The position numbers were made by a program, and so were the translations under genes. Under the pieces are notes generated by a model, which saw only the letters and a list, made by a program, of their open reading frames with translations, had not been told where the DNA came from and ran no database searches. This document shows positions 1 to 5,747 of a DNA stretch of 5,747 nucleotides, one piece after another; the stretch's first letter is position 1, and the number at the start of each line of letters is the position of its first letter. Source of the DNA: Candidatus Hydrogenedentota bacterium (lineage in GTDB: Bacteria > Hydrogenedentota > Hydrogenedentia > Hydrogenedentales > SLHB01); NCBI GenBank assembly GCA_022706165.1, contig JAKJDA010000201.1, positions 1 to 5,747 on the forward strand, in the 5' to 3' direction.

Positions 1-1245
1 GAGGTGACCCGTCTCAGCGGCGGTGACAGCCGCGGAAATCGTCTCAAGGTCTCTCATCTCGCCGACCAGAATGACGTCCGGGTCCTGCCGCAAAATGCTG
101 CGCAACCCCGCCGCAAAGGTAAGGCCGATCTTCGGACGCACCTGTATCTGGCCTATCCCCGCCATCTGATATTCAATGGGGTCCTCCACCGTAATGATGT
201 TCTTGTCGGGAGAATTGACGCGCTGCAACGCGGCGTACAACGTCGTCGATTTGCCCGACCCCGTGGGGCCCGTCACCAAAATAATCCCATGCGAACTCGT
301 GATAATCTTGTCGACCAGGGTATAGTCGTGCCGGTCCATGCCAAGCTCTTCAAGACCAAACAGGAAATTGCCCTTTTCCAGGATGCGCATCACGACGCGT
401 TCGCCGAATGCAACGGGGATCACCGAGACGCGGATATCGATTTCCTTGCCGCTCAACCGGATCTTGATGCGCCCGTCCTGAGGCAGTCTGTGCTCGGCGA
501 TATTCAGATTCGCCATGATCTTGATGCGCGACGTGATCGCCGCTTCCTGCGATTTCGGCATCGTCAACTTCTCATACAGCACGCCGTCAATGCGATACCG
601 CACGCGCACCTCGCGCTCAAACGGCTCGACGTGAATATCCGAAGCGCGCTCCTTCACCGCGCCGCTGATAAGCAGATTGATGATCTTGATGATCGGGGCC
701 TCGTTGGCGAGATCAAGCAAATCCCGATCCGAATCGGTCTCCACCGCCTGGAGATTGCCCTCCTCGTCCTCCGCCAGCACGATGTTGTCAATCATGTCCG
801 CCGCATTCTCGCCCTGCTGATCGAAATAGCCGTCGATAAGAACCTGAATGTCCTCCCGGCGGCACAACACCGGCGCCAAAGGGGCCTGAAGCAACAAACG
901 CAAATCGTCCAACGGCAGCAAATTCGTCGGATCGTTCAACGCGATGCTATACGCGCCGTCCTCCTGCCGATACGGAGCCATGCAATACTCGCGGATGAAA
1001 TGAATCGGCGCTTTCAGCGCCAGCGTCGGATCCATCCGCTTGCGCATGTCGCGATCAAACGGAATATCGAACTGTTCCGCCAGCGCATCGAGGACATGAT
1101 CCTCTTCCAGATAGCCCAAATCCATCAAGATTTCGCCGATCCGCTTGCTCCGAATGCGCTGCAATTCCAGGGCCTCGTCGATCTCCTCCTGATGGGAATG
1201 GCCCAGCCGGACCAGTATTTCGCCCAAACGGGCGGCGCGTTGCAT
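1..1245 (-). CDS. gspE: Type II secretion system assembly ATPase GspE (3' end cut off by window)
   Basis: Cytoplasmic hexameric ATPase that powers pseudopilus assembly in the T2SS. The 415 visible residues read through without a stop to the left edge; family members are usually about 500-600 residues. In order they show: an MshEN-like N-terminal domain with two 24-residue repeats (6-29 and 35-58), a second N-terminal domain (about 60-140), an acidic linker, the conserved N2E segment with SDIHVEP (202-208), Walker A GPTGSGKST (326-334, Lys332), the Asp box ITVEDPIEYQ (351-360), Walker B ending VILVGEMRD (391-399, Glu396) and the start of the His box TAAETGHL (408-415, His414). All nucleotide-binding residues within view are present. 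The Walker B and His box wording is closer to PilT than to typical GspE. The region that would hold the family's tetracysteine zinc site is outside the window. The ATG at 1245 lies 2 bases after the gspD stop. An in-frame GTG at 1251 would add two residues (Met-Thr) and overlap that stop by 4 bases. gspC-gspD-gspE order supports GspE over PilB. Confidence 0.95.
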   Translation of the reverse strand, partial: MQRAARLGEILVRLGHSHQEEIDEALELQRIRSKRIGEILMDLGYLEEDHVLDALAEQFDIPFDRDMRKRMDPTLALKAPIHFIREYCMAPYRQEDGAYSIALNDPTNLLPLDDLRLLLQAPLAPVLCRREDIQVLIDGYFDQQGENAADMIDNIVLAEDEEGNLQAVETDSDRDLLDLANEAPIIKIINLLISGAVKERASDIHVEPFEREVRVRYRIDGVLYEKLTMPKSQEAAITSRIKIMANLNIAEHRLPQDGRIKIRLSGKEIDIRVSVIPVAFGERVVMRILEKGNFLFGLEELGMDRHDYTLVDKIITSSHGIILVTGPTGSGKSTTLYAALQRVNSPDKNIITVEDPIEYQMAGIGQIQVRPKIGLTFAAGLRSILRQDPDVILVGEMRDLETISAAVTAAETGHL

Positions 1246-1247
1246 CG

Positions 1248-3854
1248 TCACGGCTGCCTCATCTTCCCCTGCGAAAACGCGCCCATCTTGCCCTTGTTTT
1301 CCTGGAACTCCGCGCTCTTGGTGGCGCTCGGACGATAATTCTCCCGCAAATCGGCCCGTTGCCGGACCTTTTTGATAAACCCTTTTTCAAACAACACATC
1401 GATATTCGCGCGATCGAATTCATCCATGCGGTACTGCGTCATGCGCTCCAGATCAACCCCCTGCCGAACAATATTGGGCGTGACCAAAATCGCCAGATTG
1501 CGTTTGCTGCGATTGGACGCCTTGCTGCGGAACAACCACCCCAACACCGGCACATCGCCCAACACCGGCGTCTGGTTGATCGTCCGATCCGTGCTCTCGC
1601 TCACCAACCCCGCAATCACCCCCGTGCAACCGTCCATGATCGTCACCTTGTTGGCAACCTTCGACTTCTGCACGGTCGGGCCCACGATATTCACGTCCGC
1701 TCCAATGTCGCTGGCGACGGTCTGCGACACCTCAACGCCGAGATCGAGCAACACGTTGTCGCCCTGGCTGATCTGCGGCGTCACGTTCAACTTGATGCCC
1801 ACGTCCTCACGGTTCACATTGCTGAACACGCTGCTGTTCACCGTCGTCTGGTCCAACGACCGCGAAGAGCCCGTGATGAACGGAACCTCCTGCCCCACAA
1901 TGAACTCGGCCTTCTCGTTGTCGATCGTGGTCAAGCTCGGCTGCGATAAAATGTCCAGGTTGGTCACGTTCTGCAACATCGAGATCAACAACGGAATGTT
2001 CGGAATCGTGACCGTCCCCCCCGTGCCCGCAGGATTGGATATCTTGGTGGTGCCGCTCAACACGCCCACCGTCGTGCCAACGCCGCCCGCCCCCAGCACG
2101 CCTCCCTGCAAAATATTGGCCAGCTTCACGACGTTGTTGAGCGCGAAGGCGTCGTTGGCTTTGAGCGACGTCGATTCGACGCTCAACGTATACTTGTCGC
2201 CGATGATCACATCCATGATGATCGCCTCGACATGCACCTGACGCGTCGGAATGTCAAGCCGGGCAATCAACTCCCGCAACACCTTGAAATCCTGCGGCGA
2301 AGCCAAAATCAACAGCGCATTCGTCCGCTCGTACTTCGTGATAATGACTTTCTTCTCGAACGGCTGCACTTCCGCCGTCGCCGCCCCGCCGCCTTGCGGC
2401 GCCCCGCCGCCACCCGCGGCGCCCTGACGCGGCGTCGTGCCAATAACGGCGTTCAACGCTTGCTCCATCTTCTCCGCGTCGGCATTCTGCAGCTCGACAA
2501 TGTTCATGTTGTTGGCTTCGTACGGCAACTCCTTGTCGAGCTTCTTGATGAGATCCCGCACCCGCTCCATCATCGCATCCGACGCCTTGACTATCAGGGC
2601 GTTCATCCGCTCGTCCGGCGTGATCTGCAACGTCTCCTGCCGCGTCCCCACCACCATCTGCTGGGGCTGACCCGGCACCGCCGGCCGCGCACCCGGACGC
2701 TGCGGAATGACCGGACGTTGCACGACAGCGCCCCCGGCAGGATTCGCCGCTCCCGCCGTCGCCCCCAACACATCCAAGACCTGCTGCGCCAAAATCTCCG
2801 CCCGCGTATATTCAAGAGGAAAAATCTCGATCCGCGCATCGTATCCCGGAACATCGAGTTCCTTGAGCAGCTTCAACACATTCCGGATGCCATCGGCATT
2901 GTCCGTGATAATCAGCGTATTCGTCTTCGCATAGGCCCTGATCTGCGCATTTTTCGACCCCACCGAGGGCAATAAGCTCTGCAATTCGGTCACATCGGCG
3001 TGGTTGACGGGAACAATATGCGTGGACACCGTGTCAAAACCCGCCGGGGCCGCGTCCGCTCCCACCACCAACGGCGGCTTCTCCTGCGCGTCTCCGGTAG
3101 GCACAATCTTCACCAGATCGCCGTTGAGCGTGGGAAGCATCGTATATCCCCGCGAAGAAAGAATGGATTCCAGCACCGCATACGCCATATCGGCGGAAAT
3201 CTTGCGATGCGCGACAATGGTCACCTTCAAACTGCCGATTTGAGGATCAATATCGAAATTCCTGCCCGTCATCGCCCCAATCGACTTGACAATCTGAATG
3301 AGGTCCGTGTCCTCATAATTGACATCGAAATCTTTCTGCTGCGTCTCCCCGCCGCTGGGACGGAACGAGGCCTGTCCTCCGCCCGCATTCGCGGCATCCC
3401 CCGTCGGCGCGCCAGACGGCGAAACCAATCCCGCAGGCTTGCCCGGCGCGATCGGCTGAACCGGCGCCGGCATCGGAACGGAAGGCTGAGGCGCCGGAGT
3501 CACCGGAACAGACGGGCGCACAGGCAAAATCGGCCTGGGAATCGTCGCGCCCGGCATGCGCGGCGCAGCCCCCGTATCCACCGTATCCGGCCCCTGAGGC
3601 ATCGCTGGTTCGTCCGTATGGATGTCCTCTTCCGGCTCGGGAGACGGTTCGGGAATCGGTTCGGACTCCACGGCATGAGGGACGGCCACATCCGCGCCCG
3701 ACACCGCACCGGACGCATCCCCCGGAGCCGGGGGCTGGCCCCACGCCCCCAACGGAGCCGCTAAGACCCCTAGGCACAACACAAGAACGCCCAAGGCCAT
3801 CCGAACGCCGCGGCGCGACGCTCCCTCGATTCTCAACGCAACTTGAACATGCAT
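1248..3854 (-). CDS. gspD: Type II secretion system outer-membrane secretin GspD
   Basis: Subunit of the multimeric secretin channel through which folded substrates cross the outer membrane. It has 868 residues, longer than the roughly 650-700 of well-studied GspDs. Parts in order: signal peptide (about 1-39; basic n-region, hydrophobic core 19-38, likely cleavage after AWG), Pro/Ala-rich linker (about 40-174), N0 (about 175-252), N1 (about 275-337), N2 (about 340-441, with a Pro/Gly-rich insert at 363-405), N3 (about 449-536, with a Gly/Ala-rich loop at 472-497), secretin barrel domain (about 537-798) and a charged tail (799-868). Secretin hallmarks are LSQPSLTTIDNEKAEFIVGQ (636-655), followed directly by EVPF, and VPVLGWLFRSK (768-778). 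The usual GGL of the strand near 750 reads AGL, a mild variation. The start at 3854 lies 9 bases after the gspC stop, with a GGAG overlapping that stop 12 bases upstream. The later in-frame Met19 would remove the basic n-region and has no visible ribosome-binding site. N0 plus adjacent gspC argues against PilQ or a type III secretin. Confidence 0.96.
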   Translation of the reverse strand: MHVQVALRIEGASRRGVRMALGVLVLCLGVLAAPLGAWGQPPAPGDASGAVSGADVAVPHAVESEPIPEPSPEPEEDIHTDEPAMPQGPDTVDTGAAPRMPGATIPRPILPVRPSVPVTPAPQPSVPMPAPVQPIAPGKPAGLVSPSGAPTGDAANAGGGQASFRPSGGETQQKDFDVNYEDTDLIQIVKSIGAMTGRNFDIDPQIGSLKVTIVAHRKISADMAYAVLESILSSRGYTMLPTLNGDLVKIVPTGDAQEKPPLVVGADAAPAGFDTVSTHIVPVNHADVTELQSLLPSVGSKNAQIRAYAKTNTLIITDNADGIRNVLKLLKELDVPGYDARIEIFPLEYTRAEILAQQVLDVLGATAGAANPAGGAVVQRPVIPQRPGARPAVPGQPQQMVVGTRQETLQITPDERMNALIVKASDAMMERVRDLIKKLDKELPYEANNMNIVELQNADAEKMEQALNAVIGTTPRQGAAGGGGAPQGGGAATAEVQPFEKKVIITKYERTNALLILASPQDFKVLRELIARLDIPTRQVHVEAIIMDVIIGDKYTLSVESTSLKANDAFALNNVVKLANILQGGVLGAGGVGTTVGVLSGTTKISNPAGTGGTVTIPNIPLLISMLQNVTNLDILSQPSLTTIDNEKAEFIVGQEVPFITGSSRSLDQTTVNSSVFSNVNREDVGIKLNVTPQISQGDNVLLDLGVEVSQTVASDIGADVNIVGPTVQKSKVANKVTIMDGCTGVIAGLVSESTDRTINQTPVLGDVPVLGWLFRSKASNRSKRNLAILVTPNIVRQGVDLERMTQYRMDEFDRANIDVLFEKGFIKKVRQRADLRENYRPSATKSAEFQENKGKMGAFSQGKMRQP
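1257..1260 (-). promoter_or_regulatory. Ribosome-binding site of gspE (start ambiguous)
   Basis: A GAGG inside the last codons of gspD is the only good Shine-Dalgarno match before gspE. It sits 11 bases before the ATG at 1245, which is long, but only 5 bases before the in-frame GTG at 1251. A GTG start would overlap the gspD TGA as GTGA, a common arrangement for translationally coupled genes. Both starts leave the conserved N-terminal domain intact, so the protein evidence does not decide between them. Confidence 0.45.
2361..2441 (-). repeat. Low-complexity GC-rich tract coding for a Gly/Ala-rich loop in GspD N3
   Basis: Codons for GspD residues about 472-498, including the run GAAGGGGAPQGGGAATA (478-494). 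The DNA is a dense series of cgccgcc/gccccgcc units on the plus strand. Gly/Ser-rich loops in N3 are known in other GspD proteins, so this is probably a normal disordered loop. The simple sequence may vary in length between strains. Confidence 0.6.
3333..3743 (-). other. Pro/Ala-rich linker of GspD before N0
   Basis: Codons for GspD residues about 38-174. The segment lacks any recognisable fold: it opens with acidic Pro/Glu repeats (PIPEPSPEPEED, 67-78), continues as a Pro/Val/Ala-rich stretch (about 97-140) and ends Gly/Ser-rich before the N0 sequence DFDVNYEDTDL. In well-studied secretins N0 follows the signal peptide almost directly. I infer a flexible periplasmic tether; its function is unknown. 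Confidence 0.8.
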
Positions 3855-3863
3855 GATCGGGGA

Positions 3864-4781
3864 TCACTCCAGTTTGAAGTTGATCATCTGCGGTTTGCCC
3901 TGGCGAAGAACGCCCAACCAAAACGTATTGGCATTCTGAAAACGGCTCACAATGTCTGCCAGCTTCTCCATGCTGTCTATCTGCACCCCATTGACCGTCT
4001 GGAGCACGTCATTGTCTATCAATCCCAATTTCTGCGCGACCGGATTGGCGCTTAAGTTGCTCGACGTGATCCCCGCCATCTTGCCATTGGCATCCATGTA
4101 CGGCATCGGGTTGATTTTCGACAATACGTCCGCGTAGTTGCCCGAATACTGATCAAACAGTTCCTGCCGATTGAGCGTCACCCCGCCCGGATTGAGTTGG
4201 GCGCGCGGCGCAGGCGCAGAAGCCGCCTGAGGCTGCGGGCCCGCGATGGGGGCCGCGCCTCCCTTATCCTGGTCCAGCTTCAATATTTCCCGGGCGTTCG
4301 TCGCCTTGTTCCACAACACGACGCTGCGGGGATATATCTCGGCAAGGACGACCTGATCTATCAGCGGCTGGTTCAAATAATACGTCTGCGTCTTGCGGAC
4401 GCTCGGCGCGGAATTCTCTATCACCGCCGTGCCCAGCGGATCGGTCGGAAATGCGGCCGCCGTGCCCAATAACCGCAACGGAAGCGACGTTTCCACCACC
4501 GGCGTCTCGACAGGCGCCGCAACCGCCTCGGGAGCCTTCGCCCCGCCTAGGCCAGCGTCTCCAAAGAGTCCGCTCTTCATGATCGCGGCGTACTCTTCCA
4601 ACGGCCCAACGCCCGCCACCGCGACTCTCTCCGAGGCTTCCCCTCCCTGGTTCAATGGCGTAAACGCCAACGGCTCCTCGAACCACTTCATCACGGCAAA
4701 ACAAGCCGCCACGGCCACTACAACCGCTAACGCGATATCCAACGCGGCAAATGCCTGCCGTATGACGACTTCCTTAATCAT
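3864..4781 (-). CDS. gspC: Type II secretion system inner-membrane protein GspC (HR and PDZ domains)
   Basis: Bitopic inner-membrane component that links the inner-membrane platform to the secretin and helps select substrates. It has 305 residues, close to the family norm. A short cytoplasmic N-terminus precedes one transmembrane helix (about 13-33, rich in Ala/Val). A periplasmic linker follows, then the HR (homology region) domain at about 98-170, starting LPLRLLGTAAAF and continuing through DPLGTAVIEN and SVVLWN. An Ala/Pro/Gln-rich linker (about 173-197) leads to a C-terminal PDZ domain (about 232-304) with the typical NPVAQKLGLIDNDVLQTVNG (246-265). HR is the part known to contact GspD N0. 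The start ATG at 4781 has no convincing ribosome-binding site; the nearest purine-rich run (GAGGGGG) is about 14 bases away. It overlaps the stop of a small upstream ORF as ATGA. gspD follows 9 bases later in the same reading frame. The PDZ domain makes it the GspC type that lacks the coiled-coil end seen in some relatives. Confidence 0.93.
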   Translation of the reverse strand: MIKEVVIRQAFAALDIALAVVVAVAACFAVMKWFEEPLAFTPLNQGGEASERVAVAGVGPLEEYAAIMKSGLFGDAGLGGAKAPEAVAAPVETPVVETSLPLRLLGTAAAFPTDPLGTAVIENSAPSVRKTQTYYLNQPLIDQVVLAEIYPRSVVLWNKATNAREILKLDQDKGGAAPIAGPQPQAASAPAPRAQLNPGGVTLNRQELFDQYSGNYADVLSKINPMPYMDANGKMAGITSSNLSANPVAQKLGLIDNDVLQTVNGVQIDSMEKLADIVSRFQNANTFWLGVLRQGKPQMINFKLE

Positions 4782-4949
4782 ATGACAGGGTGCGGCCCCC
4801 TCGGTTTTCCACCATGCCCCACGCCCTGTTCGTACTCACGCACAACCCCTTGCGTTCTCTTGGGCCCATCGCATACGCAGGAACACCCCCCTCGCAGACG
4901 CAGCCTTCTACCTAACGCCTTGATCCGCTTCAAAGTTGACGAAGAATCA

Positions 4950-4974
4950 GCATGATTCCTGGCATGAACCATGC
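4950..4974. repeat. GCATG direct and inverted repeats near the candidate promoter
   Basis: Two similar units, GCATGATTCC (4950-4959) and GCATGAACC (4962-4970), lie 12 bases apart. The second also forms a perfect inverted repeat, GCATG-AAC-CATGC (4962-4974). The cluster lies just downstream of the predicted transcription start, where a repressor could bind. No known regulator site is recognised. Confidence 0.3.
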
Positions 4975-4991
4975 GCCGTCTCCCGTGCATC

Positions 4992-5020
4992 AGTGTAGCG
5001 AGTTCCACGCCGCAATGCAA
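4992..5020 (-). promoter_or_regulatory. Candidate sigma70-type promoter for the gsp operon
   Basis: On the minus strand, TTGCAT (5020-5015) is separated by exactly 17 bases from TACACT (4997-4992). The -10 matches TATAAT at four of six positions; the -35 keeps TTG only. Transcription would start near 4985, about 200 bases before gspC and directly before a GGGAGA ribosome-binding site for a small ORF. It is the best-spaced match I found between the upstream terminator and gspC, but such matches occur by chance. Confidence 0.35.
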
Positions 5021-5141
5021 TCAGGAAAGACCACACAACCACACCATATTGTGGATCGCGCACCGGATCCCCAAACATCTCGCTTTACTAACCGGACAAT
5101 ATCTCCCAAAAACATTCTTGCCGCAACCGGCCCTTTCTCTC

Positions 5142-5176
5142 AAAAAGTCCCCCCGGAGATAAGGCACCCGGGGGGA
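5142..5176 (-). terminator. Intrinsic terminator of the right-hand gene
   Basis: A perfect 9-bp inverted repeat (5148-5156 with 5168-5176, core CCCCCCGG/CCGGGGGG) encloses an 11-base loop. Read on the minus strand it is followed at once by AC and then five T residues (5146-5142). It begins about 30 bases after the TAA of the 5207-5747 gene, so it should end that transcript and isolate the gsp operon from it. Confidence 0.9.
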
Positions 5177-5206
5177 ACGAAACCGTTTGAGCGTCACATG
5201 CGCCGT

Positions 5207-5747
5207 TTACTTCCGATGGCCAGACTTTGCCTCTGCGTTCACGAGTTCGCGGACATGTTTCTTAAAATCCTCCAACGCCACCGGCAACGGCTCCCCGCCG
5301 CCCTTCGTCCGCGCCGACGCCCCCTCCGGCGCGTCGATCTTCGCTCCAGCCTTCCCGTTCGATTTCGCGGCTTGAAGCGCATAGTCCGCATCCCGCGTGC
5401 CGCCCTTCAACGTTTTCACGCCGGTCTTCGGGTCGGTCACAATCGCATACTTGCCCCGCTCTCCAGCCACGACATGCATGCCATTCGGAACGCGCTCGAG
5501 GAAAAGGAGCGCCTCCTCGCCCTCCGCGAATTTCGCCAATCCCACCGCATCCGTCACAATCGCGCCCATCCGTCCCCCAATCTGCCGGAACTGAATCGCG
5601 CCGCCTTTGTTCATACGCCCCTTGAGCGTATCGTTCACCTCGACGGTAATGTCCGTCACGATGGTGGTTCCCTTCTCGTCCCAATGCGTATGCACGGTCT
5701 TCACCCTGCCCGCGACAATATCGTCGGACATGCCCACCATATCCTGG
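5207..5747 (-). CDS. Conserved hypothetical protein, probably exported (5' end cut off by window)
   Basis: The frame is open to the right edge, and the stop is TAA at 5209-5207. The first in-frame ATG inside the window (5740) has no proper ribosome-binding site. The protein pattern already begins at that point, so the true start is probably outside the window. Counting from that Met, residues 5-40 read SDDIVAGRVKTV, then WDEKGTTIVTDITVEV and NDTLKG. Next come FRQIGGRMGAIVTDAVGL (51-68), a GEEALLFLE segment (74-82) and GKYAIVTD (96-103). This resembles, from memory, a widespread uncharacterised beta-rich family in secreted proteins whose members read roughly 'DxIVxGxV...W...IxTxVTxxVxxxLKG...GGxxG...xxGEExLLFL'. 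The last 60 residues (about 118-177) are a Lys/Ala/Gly-rich linker and a charged helix. There is no evident catalytic motif and no transmembrane helix in view. A strong terminator separates it from the gsp operon, so a role in secretion is not implied. Function unknown. Confidence 0.82.
   Translation of the reverse strand, partial: QDMVGMSDDIVAGRVKTVHTHWDEKGTTIVTDITVEVNDTLKGRMNKGGAIQFRQIGGRMGAIVTDAVGLAKFAEGEEALLFLERVPNGMHVVAGERGKYAIVTDPKTGVKTLKGGTRDADYALQAAKSNGKAGAKIDAPEGASARTKGGGEPLPVALEDFKKHVRELVNAEAKSGHRK

Larger units (their letters stand above)
4782..5141. other. Intergenic region upstream of gspC
   Basis: About 360 bases between the terminator of the right-hand gene and gspC. It is less codon-like than its surroundings and contains no recognisable conserved protein or structural RNA. 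On the minus strand it carries a candidate sigma70 promoter (-35 at 5020-5015, -10 at 4997-4992), a GCATG repeat cluster at 4950-4974, and a 64-codon ORF (4972-4778) with a good Shine-Dalgarno whose stop overlaps the gspC start. The ORF is rich in Arg and in codons rare in the neighbouring genes (AGG, AGA, TTA, ATA), so it is not called here as a gene. Confidence 0.6.

Noticed and set aside
4..1338. A 444-codon plus-strand ORF opposite gspE
   Set aside because: It is the antisense of a clear GspE with all ATPase motifs. Its product is Arg/His/Leu/Gln-rich with no family pattern, as expected for the complement of GC-rich codons.
1359..2975. Several plus-strand ORFs of 196-289 codons opposite gspD (1359-1949, 1372-2241, 2232-2975)
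   Set aside because: They overlap each other in different frames, lie wholly inside gspD, and have shadow-like composition with no recognisable domain.
3000..3764. A 254-codon plus-strand ORF opposite the N-terminal part of gspD
   Set aside because: Its product is almost a pure Arg/His repeat, which arises from reading the complement of the Pro/Gly/Ala codons of the GspD linker.
3771..3776. Possible lipoprotein cysteine in the GspD signal peptide (Cys27)
   Set aside because: The residues before it (Leu-Val-Leu-Cys) do not fit a lipobox, because the position before Cys should be small. An ordinary signal peptide ending at AWG fits better.
3313..3921. A 202-codon minus-strand ORF overlapping the gspC-gspD junction in another frame
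   Set aside because: It shares the strand but not the frame with gspC and gspD, is Gly/Arg/Ser-rich, and would replace two well-supported genes.
5053..5070. GGATC/GATCC inverted repeat with an 8-base loop in the intergenic region
   Set aside because: Only five base pairs, no T-tract, and it contains a GGATCC palindrome that explains much of the symmetry. It is too weak to call a structure.
5098..5125. A second promoter-like pair on the minus strand (TTGCGG ... TATTGT)
   Set aside because: The 19-base spacing and poor -35 make it weaker than the pair at 5020-4992.
4971..5162. A 63-codon plus-strand ORF in the intergenic region
   Set aside because: It runs into the terminator stem, has no ribosome-binding site that I can see, and shows no conserved pattern.

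Overview
The window is GC-rich, protein-dense bacterial DNA with all recognisable genes on the minus strand. It holds the start of a type II secretion system (T2SS) operon in the canonical order gspC-gspD-gspE. GspC, GspD and GspE imply a diderm with an outer membrane. The Pro/Gly-rich inserts in GspD and the mixed GspE/PilT motifs in GspE look unlike well-studied gammaproteobacterial systems. A deep-branching diderm (for example PVC-like, Hydrogenedentes-like or deltaproteobacterial) would fit, but the sequence alone does not settle the lineage.

Layout from right to left, in the direction of transcription. At 5747-5207 is the 3' part of a gene for a probable exported protein of unknown function; its start lies beyond the right edge. 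It is closed by a strong intrinsic terminator at 5176-5142. An intergenic stretch of about 360 bases (5141-4782) follows. It carries a plausible sigma70-type promoter, a GCATG repeat cluster, and a small ORF with a good ribosome-binding site whose stop overlaps the gspC start. Then come gspC (4781-3864), gspD (3854-1248) and the first 415 codons of gspE (from 1245), which runs off the left edge. Gaps are 9 bases (gspC-gspD) and 2 bases (gspD-gspE), or a 4-base overlap if gspE starts at the alternative GTG. The three genes are therefore almost certainly co-transcribed, and the rest of the operon (gspF and the pseudopilins) should lie to the left.

How they work together: GspE is the cytoplasmic ATPase that drives pseudopilus assembly. 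GspC is the inner-membrane clamp protein that reaches across the periplasm through its HR domain to the N0 domain of GspD. GspD is the outer-membrane secretin through which folded periplasmic proteins leave the cell.

The most interesting points are an apparently intact tandem MshEN (cyclic-di-GMP-binding) motif at the GspE N-terminus, PilT-like catalytic motifs in the same ATPase, and a Pro-rich tether of about 135 residues between the GspD signal peptide and N0. The possible coupled leader ORF before gspC is weaker. I see no CRISPR array, tRNA, rRNA, insertion sequence or undescribed multi-gene system. The long plus-strand ORFs opposite gspD and gspE are best explained as antisense shadows of GC-rich coding sequence.
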